Made by a program: the position numbers and the translations under genes. Shown here piece by piece: positions 18,403 through 26,983 of a DNA stretch of 64,000 bases. The DNA lies in contig JBAZBI010000011.1 in NCBI GenBank assembly GCA_041671545.1, positions 75,390 through 139,389 on the forward strand. The letters run 5' to 3'. The notes under the pieces are model-generated. The model did no database searches and had not been told where the DNA came from. It saw nothing but the letters and a program-made list of their open reading frames with translations. The stretch is from UBA1563 sp041671545 (GTDB lineage: Bacteria; Bacteroidota; Ignavibacteria; Ignavibacteriales; Ignavibacteriaceae). Position 1 is the first letter of the stretch. Each line of letters begins with the position of its first letter.

Positions 18403-18451
18403 GAATGGATGAATGAATCTGAATGGATGAATGATTTTCATTCAATCATCC
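18403..18451 (-). repeat. Intergenic ATTCATCC repeat, copy B (inverted)
   Basis: The reverse complement reads GGATGATTGAATGAAAATCA and continues to TTCATCCATTC, matching copy A along about 45 positions. It sits just downstream of the methyltransferase gene. The rest of the gap to 18600 shows only a short palindrome TTATAC-N7-GTATAA (18462-18480). Confidence 0.7.
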
Positions 18452-18600
18452 AACCGTGCAGTTATACAATTGTCGTATAAAATGATGCGGCTCAAATTTA
18501 ACCAAATTAGAAAAATTTAAACAGTTAGCGGTTATTCATTTCTTTCACTTATTTTTGATCTCAATAATCTATTCATTACTAAATTGGTACGGAACAAATC

Positions 18601-19125
18601 ATGAAAAAACAAAATCCCGTTAAAGGAAAAACTACTGATAGAAAGAAAATCTATTATGCAATCGGGGCGATAGTTCTCATCGCTGTTTATGTGATAGCTT
18701 TTATAATTCCCACCAATACTGACCAAGCAACTGAAGAAACCGAGTATAAATTTATGAAAGAGGGAAGTTTAACCTTTATTGACAGCCTCAACAACCCGAT
18801 CACTACAATTGATATTGAAATTGCCGACACTGATGATGAGCGCCAAAATGGATTGATGTACAGAAAATCAATGGAGATGAACCAAGGAATGTTATTCATT
18901 TTTCCGGTTGAAGAACTTCAATCATTTTGGATGAGGAATACTTACTTGCCGCTTGATATGATCTTTGTGAATGCAGATAAAAAAATTGTTACCATTCACA
19001 AAAACACAAAAACTTTGTCGGATCAATCTTACGCTTCTACCGAACCGGCGCAATACGTAGTAGAAGTTTGTGCGGGATTCTCGGATAAGTATTCGTTAAA
19101 AATTGGCGATAAGATAAACTGGTAA
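18601..19125 (+). CDS. DUF192 family protein, membrane-anchored
   Basis: 174 residues. Lys-rich start, one membrane segment (about 17-37, IYYAIGAIVLIAVYVIAFII), then a DUF192 domain at about 58-174 with the characteristic ERQNGLMYRKSMEMNQGMLFIF, FWMRNTYLPLDMIFV and YVVEVCAGF blocks. The domain faces the periplasm. The biochemical function of DUF192 is not established. Alone on the plus strand, ahead of the DinB-like and MauE-like genes with 30-nt spacing, so possibly their operon leader. Confidence 0.88.
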   Translation: MKKQNPVKGKTTDRKKIYYAIGAIVLIAVYVIAFIIPTNTDQATEETEYKFMKEGSLTFIDSLNNPITTIDIEIADTDDERQNGLMYRKSMEMNQGMLFIFPVEELQSFWMRNTYLPLDMIFVNADKKIVTIHKNTKTLSDQSYASTEPAQYVVEVCAGFSDKYSLKIGDKINW

Positions 19126-19155
19126 CTGAATAAATACCACCACGGAGATAGAAAT

Positions 19156-19602
19156 ATGCTCATCGAAACTTTAATAACACTCTTTAATAGAGACCTTAAC
19201 AGACTAAAATCTGAAATTGAATTATACAAGAATGAAAAAAATATTTGGCTCATCGAAAAAAAAATAGCGAATTCTGCCGGTAATCTTTGTTTACATCTTA
19301 TCGGAAATCTTAATTGGTTCATTGGCGCGGAGCTTGGCAAAACAAATTATGTTAGGCACAGAGAACTTGAATTTTCCACTAAAGATATTCCCCAAACCGA
19401 ATTGATAAAAAAGATTGATGAAACAATTATTGTTGTTGAAAATTCCTTACGCGGCTTAACTGATGAAGAATTAAAAAATGAATACCCTCTTTTAGTTTTT
19501 GATAAAAAAACTTCAACGGAATATTTTTTACTTCATCTTACAACGCATTTAGTTTATCACCTGGGACAAATAAATTACCACCGGCGGTTATTGGATTTGT
19601 AA
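19156..19602 (+). CDS. DinB-like four-helix protein (DUF1572-type)
   Basis: 148 residues, all alpha. The metal-ligand pattern of the DinB/YfiT superfamily is present: a His in LCLHLIGNLNWFIG (residue about 57) and two in LLHLTTHLVYHLGQINYHRR (about 128-143). Members are metal-dependent hydrolases or thiol (bacillithiol-type) transferases; which applies here cannot be told. A GGAGATAG ribosome site precedes the ATG. It lies 15 nt before the MauE-thioredoxin gene, suggesting co-transcription. Confidence 0.8.
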   Translation: MLIETLITLFNRDLNRLKSEIELYKNEKNIWLIEKKIANSAGNLCLHLIGNLNWFIGAELGKTNYVRHRELEFSTKDIPQTELIKKIDETIIVVENSLRGLTDEELKNEYPLLVFDKKTSTEYFLLHLTTHLVYHLGQINYHRRLLDL

Positions 19603-19617
19603 AAAAATAAATTTAAA

Positions 19618-20673
19618 ATGATAGAAAAATATTTGCCGCGGACGATAAGGATTTTAGTATTCCTATTGTTTTTGGTTTCAGGCATCGCCAAAATGTTTCC
19701 CCTTTGGGCTTTTGAAAAACAGTTGGTTGATCTTGGTTTAGCAACATGGTGCAGCACCCCTTATTTTGTAAGAATGCTTATCGCTTTGGAGATAGCGATC
19801 GGCATAACCATCCTTCAAAGACATCATCTCAAAAAAATTGTTATCCCAACCGCTATCTTTCTTCTAATTATATTCAGCATTCATCTGGCGATTGAAATGT
19901 ACAGACACGGCGCTCTTAATGGGAACTGCGGATGCTTTGGGCAGTTGATCGATATGTCGCCTTTAGCGGCTTTTATCAAAAATATGATCATGATAGGACT
20001 GCTTATTTATTTATACCGCATTATTCCAGCGGGGGAAAAAGGTAAGCAGAAATCTATCTACCTTATTCTTATTCTTCTTTCATCTCTCTTGTTTATGTTT
20101 ATTCTTTTTCCATTCTCTCCATGTCGGCAGAAGATCAATCCGGAAGAAACTATAATCAAGGTTGATTCTGCACATAACAAACAACCATCTTCGGCATCGC
20201 CGGAAGCTGCTGCTGATATTGGGAAAAAGACAACTCAAAATAAGTCTGTTGTATCCGAACCGAAAAAGGTAAGTTCAAGATTTGCAGAATACTCAACTTT
20301 CGGAAACAAACATGTAAATCTTGATGAAGGGAAGAAAATTGTTTGTCTCTTTGCCGCCGGTTGCGACCACTGTAAAGAAGTTGCAAAAGCAATTTGCGGA
20401 TTGTCTAAAAAAGATAATTTCCCGGAAGTTTATATTCTCTTTATGGATGAAGAAACTAACCTGATCCCCGACTTCTTAAAAGAGGCAGGATGTGCGTTTC
20501 CGTATCAAGTGATAGATGTATCAAAGTTCTGGCAGTTGATGGGAGACAGCGGAAATACGCCGGGGATTTTTTATTTGTGGAATGGTAATATCGTTAAGTT
20601 CTATGAAGGAACAGAAAATAATAAATTCGATCCGGAAGGTTTTAAAATGGTATATCAAACCACTATTAAATAG
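19618..20673 (+). CDS. MauE/DoxX-like membrane protein fused to a thioredoxin-fold domain
   Basis: 351 residues. The N-terminal half (1-165) has about five membrane helices and the MauE-type motif GNCGCFG with C104 and C106, known in proteins that pass electrons for disulfide formation. A Ser/Pro/Lys-rich linker (about 170-222) leads to a thioredoxin-like domain at about 228-351 with LFAAGCDHCKE (C249-xx-C252) and a cis-Pro-like NTPGIFYL. The fusion suggests a self-contained thiol-redox relay across the inner membrane, with the thioredoxin domain probably periplasmic. Direction (oxidising or reducing) is not clear from sequence. Last of a three-gene plus-strand group with DUF192 and DinB-like genes. 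Confidence 0.82.
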   Translation: MIEKYLPRTIRILVFLLFLVSGIAKMFPLWAFEKQLVDLGLATWCSTPYFVRMLIALEIAIGITILQRHHLKKIVIPTAIFLLIIFSIHLAIEMYRHGALNGNCGCFGQLIDMSPLAAFIKNMIMIGLLIYLYRIIPAGEKGKQKSIYLILILLSSLLFMFILFPFSPCRQKINPEETIIKVDSAHNKQPSSASPEAAADIGKKTTQNKSVVSEPKKVSSRFAEYSTFGNKHVNLDEGKKIVCLFAAGCDHCKEVAKAICGLSKKDNFPEVYILFMDEETNLIPDFLKEAGCAFPYQVIDVSKFWQLMGDSGNTPGIFYLWNGNIVKFYEGTENNKFDPEGFKMVYQTTIK

Positions 20674-20773
20674 CCCGCCATAAGGCAAAGCGGAAACCGA
20701 AAAAAAATTAAAGAGACGGAATCTAAATTAATTCCACATTTTTCAGAATGCTATTTCGCAATCTATAAGTAAC

Positions 20774-21916
20774 TCACCTTTGTAAAGTAATCGTAAAAGT
20801 GGTCTTACTTTCTTCATCGGAGGTGAAAGAGATTTTTCCTTTTAGATATTGTTCAACTAAAAGTTTAACGCTGTAGGTACCAATACCGCGTCCGCTTGCG
20901 GCTTTTGTACTAAAAGAACGTTGGAACATTTGCAGTTGAACGTTCTGGGGCATTACCGTACTATTCCAAACATGAATAAAAACTTCTTTCGGTGAAATAT
21001 CAGCGCTTACTCTTACCTCATCTCCAGCTTTTGAAGCTTCTAATGCATTTTTAATTAAATTACCAATAGAGCGGACGAGTAACGTTTTGTCAGACTTAAA
21101 TTCAACATCTGTATCAATCAATTTTATAGAAATAGTTTTTCTTTTCGCTACTTCATGTCCTGTATAGAGTAGTCCGGCTTCATTAAGGATTTTGTTGAGT
21201 GAGAGAACTGAAATTTCGGGAACTAAAGCGCCGGTTTCAGCGCTTAATAACTGTCTCTGCGCTATGATTTCATTAATAAGTTGGGTTGAGATTTTTGGGA
21301 GCGTGGTCTCTAAATCGACTAATTCTTCTCCTTCGGAATCGGGCAGCAGACTGATCAACCCGTCAAGCGCTCCGGCTGTATTTAAAATATCATGGAAGAA
21401 AATTCTTTCAAGAGTATAGCGCCGTTTTTCACCGGCAATGTCTTTAATAGAAAATAAAGTAAACGCTTTTTCGTTAATATTTATAACTGAAGTGTGGACT
21501 CGAAGATCAAGTGATTCTTCTATGTCATTCTTCTTTCTGGTTATTCTGCATTCCTCAATTGCCGACTCTTTATTATCGATGGTTTGAACAATCGCTTTTA
21601 CAGCGCCGCACTCTACACAAAATTTAGAAGTTCCGCATCCGGCAGGCATTTCTTTGGCGTGGATGCAATCTACTGCTTCACCGGGGCGCATTCCATATAC
21701 ATTCGTTTGAATTGCTTCCGGCACGTAAGCGCATGCTTTAGAATTGAACGCAACAAGCTGACGATTTTCATTTAAAATAAGAGCGAGATCGGGAAATCCT
21801 TCCAATAATTGCATTATGGTGGGATTATTCTCGATTATCTTTCTATCCCGCTCAATGTTTTCATCAGGAGAACGAAGCGGGGAAGCAAAATAGGTTTCTT
21901 GTGTTGTCGTATCCAT
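20774..21916 (-). CDS. Sensor histidine kinase with cysteine-rich PAS-like domain
   Basis: 380 residues, no membrane segment, so cytoplasmic. Residues about 30-165 form a PAS-like domain containing a C-X9-C-X5-C-X2-C cluster (C-IHAKEMPAG-C-GTSKF-C-VE-C, residues about 83-102), which could bind zinc or an Fe-S cluster. The dimerisation helix has an unusual H-box, ERIFFHDILNTAGAL (His about 174). The ATPase domain has NLIKNALEAS (N box) and GRGIGTYSVKLL (G box). No receiver or response regulator gene is adjacent. Stands alone between the MauE fusion and the M1 peptidase. Confidence 0.82.
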   Translation of the reverse strand: MDTTTQETYFASPLRSPDENIERDRKIIENNPTIMQLLEGFPDLALILNENRQLVAFNSKACAYVPEAIQTNVYGMRPGEAVDCIHAKEMPAGCGTSKFCVECGAVKAIVQTIDNKESAIEECRITRKKNDIEESLDLRVHTSVININEKAFTLFSIKDIAGEKRRYTLERIFFHDILNTAGALDGLISLLPDSEGEELVDLETTLPKISTQLINEIIAQRQLLSAETGALVPEISVLSLNKILNEAGLLYTGHEVAKRKTISIKLIDTDVEFKSDKTLLVRSIGNLIKNALEASKAGDEVRVSADISPKEVFIHVWNSTVMPQNVQLQMFQRSFSTKAASGRGIGTYSVKLLVEQYLKGKISFTSDEESKTTFTITLQR

Positions 21917-21972
21917 GATTTACTCCGAAAAGTTATGTCGTTTGTCGTTAGTTATTTGTACCAAATTTTACC

Positions 21973-23934
21973 TTACTTTAGCAAAAGTAGTTTTTTACTG
22001 TTGCTGAAATTGCCGGATTTCAACACATAAAAATAAAGACCACTGGAAAGCAAAGAACCGTCGAATTTCACTTGATGCAATCCCGGTTCATTTTCTTGGT
22101 TTACCAAAACAGCAATTTCTTTTCCCAGCACATCAAATATTTTTAATGAAACAAAACTCTTTGTTGGAAGTTGATAACGGATAACAGTTTCAGGGTTAAA
22201 TGGATTTGGATAATTCTGAAATAACTCAAATTTATCGAGGACTAATTTTTCATCTTCAACGCCCACAGTAACAGAAGAATTTTTCAGAATGAAATTGTTC
22301 GGATCAAATTGAATTGCAGAAACGGTACCGTTTACAACAAACGAAAATCCCTGGGTTAACTGGTTATTAAAAACCGTAAACAAAGTATCGCCAACAGAAG
22401 TTTTAATATTGATCTGAATCGGCATAGTAAAAAATTGTGGTGTTGTATTTTTTGATTGTGCGATTGAAACATTAACGTTAGAAGTTCCGTTTCCTAACGT
22501 ACTTGTATTCCATTTTACGGTATATGTCGGAAAATTTTCTCCGTAAATCCATTCTTTGAAAAAATAATCAAGCGAAGAGCCGTAAACGCTTTCGGCAACA
22601 CCTTGAAAATCCTCAGTGGTTGCAACGTTATAAGCATATCGTGGATCATCTAAATAGTTGCGCATAAGTGTAAAGAATTTATCATCTCCAACAATTCCGC
22701 GCAGCATATGGAGAACAATTCCTCCTTTTTCATATGATCTGTAACCATTAAATATTTCATCAACAGTACTGATATCTTTCACATAAATAGTACCCACTGC
22801 TTTTTTAGCATAATACATGCTGTTGGAAACATATGAATCGTAAGAAGCTTTCCCGCCAACTGCTTCTGCGTACACAGCTTCGCAGAATGTTGCAAATCCT
22901 TCATTCAACCAGATGTTTTGCCAGTCTTTGCAAGTAACTTTATCGCCAAACCAGTGGTGGGCAAGTTCGTGAGAGATTAAATCGATAGACAAGTTACTGC
23001 CGCCGAGCGAAGTAATCGTTTGATGTTCCATTCCGCCGCCCCATCCGAATGAAACATGACCGTACTTTTCTTTGATGTAAGGGTAGAGTCCGAATTTATC
23101 TGAAAAAACTTGAAGCATGTTGGTCGTTTTGCCGAGATTTGTTTTGTTTTGGTTTAGATATTCGGGATAGATGTAGTGGATGACCGACATTGAATCGGTT
23201 TTTGAATACTTAAAATATTGCTGATACTCGGCAAAGTTGGATATCGCCATCGAAATTAAATATTGAGCGATAGGATAACGTTCCTCCCACTTCCAGGTAA
23301 ACGTTCCGTCTTTATTGTTCGCTACTCCGGTAAGTTTTCCATTTGAAATTGCTTTTAAAGAAGAATCGCACCGGATCCAAATATCGGCGGAATCGGCTTT
23401 ATCGGCGGGAGTATCTTTGCAAGGCCACCAATCACTTGCACCGTAAGGTTCACTTAGCGTAAAAATCGTTTTTACGCCGTTGTGATAACCTGTTTCATAA
23501 CTCCCAAATCCGCTTGAACCCGGAGCTCCGTGATAATAAATTTTTAACGAAAATAATTCGTTTAATTTATAAACTTTTTCAAGTTGCACCGTGATAACAT
23601 CACTAACATGTTGGAATGAAATTTTCGATCCCGAGATAATTGAATCAACAGTAAGGGTGTTTTGCAAATCGATTTTAACCGATGTGAGACTATCGAGAAG
23701 ACTTTTTGCGTTCAGGGTAACTACTCCGCCAATAAATTTTGGTGTGTGAGTCACCGAAACATCCAACTTGTAATATTGCACATCATAATTGGGATCGCTG
23801 GGGTAAGCAACTTTTGAGAAGGTCAGTTTTCTTTCGAACGCTTTTCTTTCCGATTGGATAAGTTCATTTCTTGCATCCTGCGCGAACATCATTCCCGTTA
23901 AGCATACAAAAGATAAGAGCAGAAATATTTTCAT
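21973..23934 (-). CDS. M1 family zinc aminopeptidase with T9SS sorting domain
   Basis: 653 residues. A signal peptide ends near FAQDA. The N-terminal beta-saddle domain (about 40-230) precedes the thermolysin-like catalytic domain with GGGMEHQT (the M1 GxMEN-like exopeptidase motif) and the zinc site HELAHHWFGD plus downstream Glu in NEGFATFCE. Residues about 440-550 form a short C-terminal region, and the last 85 residues are a T9SS type A domain (NYPNPFNPETVIRYQLP ... SSGLYFYVLKSG). It should trim N termini of peptides outside the cell. It lacks the long helical C-terminal domain of PepN, making it a short secreted form. Confidence 0.93.
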   Translation of the reverse strand: MKIFLLLSFVCLTGMMFAQDARNELIQSERKAFERKLTFSKVAYPSDPNYDVQYYKLDVSVTHTPKFIGGVVTLNAKSLLDSLTSVKIDLQNTLTVDSIISGSKISFQHVSDVITVQLEKVYKLNELFSLKIYYHGAPGSSGFGSYETGYHNGVKTIFTLSEPYGASDWWPCKDTPADKADSADIWIRCDSSLKAISNGKLTGVANNKDGTFTWKWEERYPIAQYLISMAISNFAEYQQYFKYSKTDSMSVIHYIYPEYLNQNKTNLGKTTNMLQVFSDKFGLYPYIKEKYGHVSFGWGGGMEHQTITSLGGSNLSIDLISHELAHHWFGDKVTCKDWQNIWLNEGFATFCEAVYAEAVGGKASYDSYVSNSMYYAKKAVGTIYVKDISTVDEIFNGYRSYEKGGIVLHMLRGIVGDDKFFTLMRNYLDDPRYAYNVATTEDFQGVAESVYGSSLDYFFKEWIYGENFPTYTVKWNTSTLGNGTSNVNVSIAQSKNTTPQFFTMPIQINIKTSVGDTLFTVFNNQLTQGFSFVVNGTVSAIQFDPNNFILKNSSVTVGVEDEKLVLDKFELFQNYPNPFNPETVIRYQLPTKSFVSLKIFDVLGKEIAVLVNQENEPGLHQVKFDGSLLSSGLYFYVLKSGNFSNSKKLLLLK

Positions 23935-23996
23935 AAATTCCTCGAGTCATAATTTAGTGCGTTATGTTTTTCAACATCATTTAAAAATTTTTTTCC

Positions 23997-24719
23997 TTAA
24001 AAAGAAACAGAATTAAACTGAGCCGTTACACCAATTTGAATTTGTAGTAAATCCGTTTTGGATATTGAAGGGAGCAGCGTAACCGTTCCGTTCGGATGCC
24101 CGATAATAGAGCCTTCCGTAAGATATTCAGCTTCAGTTCCTCTTAAATATCTCGCTTTCAAGTCCAGGAATAAAACTCCAAGATCGTTCATCTCATCGCG
24201 GCTTGGTTCATAAACTTTGATCAACAATCCGCCGCCGAAACCGTAACTCCACGCATAATCACTTATATTCCGTGAAGAAGCAATGTCATTTCCTTGCCCT
24301 TCATCGGTAACTTTGGATTCGGTGAACAAATAATTTCCGCCGAATAAAAGATCGAGATAAGGGCGCATCGATTTTCCGTTTGTCGTCAATTGAAAAAGAA
24401 GATGGAAGTTTGCCAGATTATTTGTCCTGCTTAAATTTACCGTAACACCGGGAAGCGTAGTGCTTAAGGGAACGTTCAAGTTTTCATTTCCGTAGTTCAT
24501 AAAACCAAGATTTAATCCAACTCCAAACGGGATGCTTCCGTTATTAAAATAAATTAATCCTTCAACTCCTATTCCGAATCCTAAATTTTTTACATTGTTA
24601 CTGAATTCATTTTGCGGACTTGCGGCGATGATGTTGATGCCGAGATTCTGTCCAAAACTTACGTTAATGAAAAACAAGAAGAATGCGACTGCAATAAGTC
24701 TGGTTGTTTTCCTCTTCAT
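23997..24719 (-). CDS. Outer membrane beta-barrel protein
   Basis: 240 residues: signal peptide MKRKTTRLIAVAFFLFFINVSFG, then alternating amphipathic strands (GFGIGVEGLIYFNNG, VGLNLGFMNYG, YGFGGGLLIKVY, LLQIQIGVTAQF) ending in an aromatic SF terminus as in barrel proteins. It resembles the OMP_b-brl/OmpA-like 8-strand class. Function unknown; probably structural or small-molecule related. Lies 62 nt upstream of the M1 peptidase on the same strand and may be co-transcribed. Confidence 0.72.
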   Translation of the reverse strand: MKRKTTRLIAVAFFLFFINVSFGQNLGINIIAASPQNEFSNNVKNLGFGIGVEGLIYFNNGSIPFGVGLNLGFMNYGNENLNVPLSTTLPGVTVNLSRTNNLANFHLLFQLTTNGKSMRPYLDLLFGGNYLFTESKVTDEGQGNDIASSRNISDYAWSYGFGGGLLIKVYEPSRDEMNDLGVLFLDLKARYLRGTEAEYLTEGSIIGHPNGTVTLLPSISKTDLLQIQIGVTAQFNSVSF

Positions 24720-24833
24720 CTTATTTCCTTTTCTTTTGATTACTAAATTTCGTAAAAATTACTTAGTTTCCTTACAGCGTAAAATGAAAAGTTTAAACTG
24801 CAAATACTATAGCAAAAATAAGGAAAATTAAAC

Positions 24834-25175
24834 TTGGGCGAAATTATATTTTGGACGCTCGTAAGGATAATGATCATCATTCCGACAATCTATATTTTAA
24901 AGAATTATCTTGATTATTCCGTCTGGTGGAGCGCCTCCTTTTTATTGATTTACGGAGTTGTGCTGCATCCTGCTATTGTGCAGTTCAGATATTTCATGGA
25001 GAAGAACAAAGAAGTTCTGGAATCAACACTCTGCTCAAGCTGCGAACATTTTGATAAAAGCGCCGTGCTTTGCATGAAACATGACGAACATCCAACCGAA
25101 AATTATTTGCCCTGCGAGGGAATTGATTGGTCACCCAAAAGTAAGGGAAATGAAGTGGAAAACATTTCGGAATAA
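24834..25175 (+). CDS. Small membrane protein with cysteine cluster
   Basis: 113 residues, unrecognised. The start is a TTG with AGGAAA 8 nt upstream; no ATG is available. Two membrane helices (about 5-22 and 30-50) are followed by a soluble tail with C-X2-C-X9-C-X13-C (CSSCEHF ... VLCMKHDEHP ... YLPCEG), a probable zinc site. It sits 89 nt upstream of trxA on the same strand. Confidence 0.55.
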   Translation: MGEIIFWTLVRIMIIIPTIYILKNYLDYSVWWSASFLLIYGVVLHPAIVQFRYFMEKNKEVLESTLCSSCEHFDKSAVLCMKHDEHPTENYLPCEGIDWSPKSKGNEVENISE

Positions 25176-25264
25176 ATAAGACTGATTTTCCTCTCGTCTC
25201 TGAAACCATTCTCTTTTTCTCGCATCACACCAATCAGAAAAACAAATAATAAAAGGAAAATAAA

Positions 25265-25600
25265 ATGAACGCTTTATTAGTAGAAGGAACTGACAACAAT
25301 TTTGATCAGGAAGTTTTAAAATCAGATTTACCTGTATTGGTAGATTTTTGGGCCCCCTGGTGCGGACCATGCAGAATGGTTGGACCAATCGTTGAGCAAT
25401 TAGCTACCGAACTTGAAGGGAAACTAAAAGTTGTAAAAGTAAATACAGATGAAAATCAATCTGTTGCTGTACGTTATGGAATTAGAAGCATTCCGACTCT
25501 CGGAATTTTCAAAGACGGAAAAGTTGTAGATTCTGTTATCGGCGCTGTTCCGAAACAATATTTACACGATAAAGTTCAACCATTTTTATCGGTTAATTAA
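25265..25600 (+). CDS. trxA: Thioredoxin
   Basis: 111-residue cytosolic thiol-disulfide oxidoreductase. The classic active site DFWAPWCGPC lies at about residues 28-37 and the cis-Pro in SIPTLGIF near 78. AAGGAAAA precedes the ATG. Length and motif are typical; N-terminal extension is four or five residues longer than E. coli TrxA. Followed by a GC hairpin terminator. Confidence 0.95.
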   Translation: MNALLVEGTDNNFDQEVLKSDLPVLVDFWAPWCGPCRMVGPIVEQLATELEGKLKVVKVNTDENQSVAVRYGIRSIPTLGIFKDGKVVDSVIGAVPKQYLHDKVQPFLSVN

Positions 25601-25607
25601 TTGCTCT

Positions 25608-25650
25608 AAGCCGGACGGGAAATTTGTTTTTCTCCTCCGGCTTTCAATTT
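25608..25650 (+). terminator. Terminator hairpin after trxA
   Basis: AAGCCGGA (25608-25615) pairs with TCCGGCTT (25636-25643), 20-nt loop, followed by TCAATTT. Location right after the trxA stop supports a terminator, though the loop is long. Confidence 0.6.
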
Positions 25651-25680
25651 CTCTCCACAAACTCACTTTCTTATAATTTT

Positions 25681-25758
25681 TTTCTTAATCATAATCATAA
25701 TCCTAATCGTAATCTTACTCATTTTGAGTTTCTGATGAATAAGAACAAGATTAAGAAA
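25681..25758. repeat. Hexamer-like tandem and long inverted repeat
   Basis: TTTCTTAATC (25681-25690) pairs with GATTAAGAAA (25749-25758). Between them runs a degenerate six-base series ATAATC, ATAATC, CTAATC, GTAATC, TTACTC, and a small hairpin ACTCA-TTT-TGAGT. Looks like slippage-generated intergenic sequence. Confidence 0.5.
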
Positions 25759-25767
25759 TCTCGCGTC

Positions 25768-26898
25768 TTAAGTAATTAAAAATATCAGTATGCTTCCCCA
25801 GACCACCACTGCCGTGGCTATTCTTGCGTACTGCGGATACTTTCCTTTTAAAAGATGCCAATTTTTTGCAATGAACATCATCGCAACAATAAAGACAAGT
25901 GTAACAAGCAAAGCTTGAATCACATTAAGAGATTGTCCAACAAAATCCTGTAAACTCCGGTTTTCAATCATTCTTCTAAAAATAATTTGCAAATGTAGCC
26001 AGTAAACGATCAACGATTCACGGCTTACATCCAAAATTAAATTTTCCCTTAAACCGATTCTGTTTTCATAAAACCAGCAAGCCGAGAAGATCAGAAAAAC
26101 ATAACCGAGCCGCAAAATGAAAAAAAGATAATTCGGCGGCGGCATTTTTACTTGAAGAAAAAATCCTTCAGTCATTAATAAGTGTCCGGCTATAACGAAT
26201 ACGAAACCGGCAATGGACAAGTTTCTAAAAAATAATTTTATTGTTCCATTTGTTTGTGCCTGCATAAAATAAGAACAAGTTACTCCGCCGAAAAACATAA
26301 ATCCAAGCCAGGGCAAAAGAGGAAAGTAAGAACCGTCTCTTTTTGTAAAAAAGTTTGAAAGAGCATCCGGAAGGGCGTGCGAAGCATTCGTGTTCCAAAA
26401 GTAGGGAGCGATCCAAACGGTAAATGCGCCGAGGAATGCGATAATCCAGATGTAAACCGAATCTTTTTTTATAAAAAGGCGAAGAAGAAAAAGCACTAGC
26501 AATCCAAACGCAATGCACTGCAAAACATCAACGTTAATAAAAGCACTTACCTCACTCGGAGTTGCTTTGTGCAACGTCTTCTGTAGAGAAAAATAAGGAA
26601 GATGCAAACTGTAACCGACCAGAAAGATCAATCCAATTCTTCCGATCTGTTTCCAAAATGTAAACTTATATTGTCTGAATTCTTCAAGTTTCTTTTTGCC
26701 CGAAAGGACGAACGCAAAACCGGAAATAAATAAAAATGACGGAGCGACCAATCCGTTAATGAAATTTAAATAAGTAAACCACCACTCAGTTTTAATTTGC
26801 GGAAGCAACATCGCGTTAAAAACGTGGACTTCAATCATCACCAACAGAACTAATCCGCGGTGAAGATCAACAAACAAGAGTCTCTGATTTTTTCCCAT
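25768..26898 (-). CDS. DUF1624/heparan-alpha-glucosaminide acetyltransferase-like membrane protein
   Basis: 376 residues with about ten hydrophobic helices. The first helix region FVDLHRGLVLLVMIEVHVFNA carries the D-x-x-RG ... H pattern of the HGSNAT/DUF1624 and acyltransferase-3-like membrane acyltransferases. The next block, INGLVAPSFLFISGFAF, is also typical. Members move acyl groups from cytoplasmic CoA donors onto extracytoplasmic substrates; the substrate here is unknown. Single gene, divergent from the TIGR01777-type epimerase with a gap under 100 bp. Confidence 0.8.
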   Translation of the reverse strand: MGKNQRLLFVDLHRGLVLLVMIEVHVFNAMLLPQIKTEWWFTYLNFINGLVAPSFLFISGFAFVLSGKKKLEEFRQYKFTFWKQIGRIGLIFLVGYSLHLPYFSLQKTLHKATPSEVSAFINVDVLQCIAFGLLVLFLLRLFIKKDSVYIWIIAFLGAFTVWIAPYFWNTNASHALPDALSNFFTKRDGSYFPLLPWLGFMFFGGVTCSYFMQAQTNGTIKLFFRNLSIAGFVFVIAGHLLMTEGFFLQVKMPPPNYLFFILRLGYVFLIFSACWFYENRIGLRENLILDVSRESLIVYWLHLQIIFRRMIENRSLQDFVGQSLNVIQALLVTLVFIVAMMFIAKNWHLLKGKYPQYARIATAVVVWGSILIFLIT

Positions 26899-26983
26899 AA
26901 TTTTACAATTGGGTTATTGGTTGATTGTAACTAATTTTAGGCATGAAAATACTACAACTAAAAGACGAAACAAAAAGAAAAAA

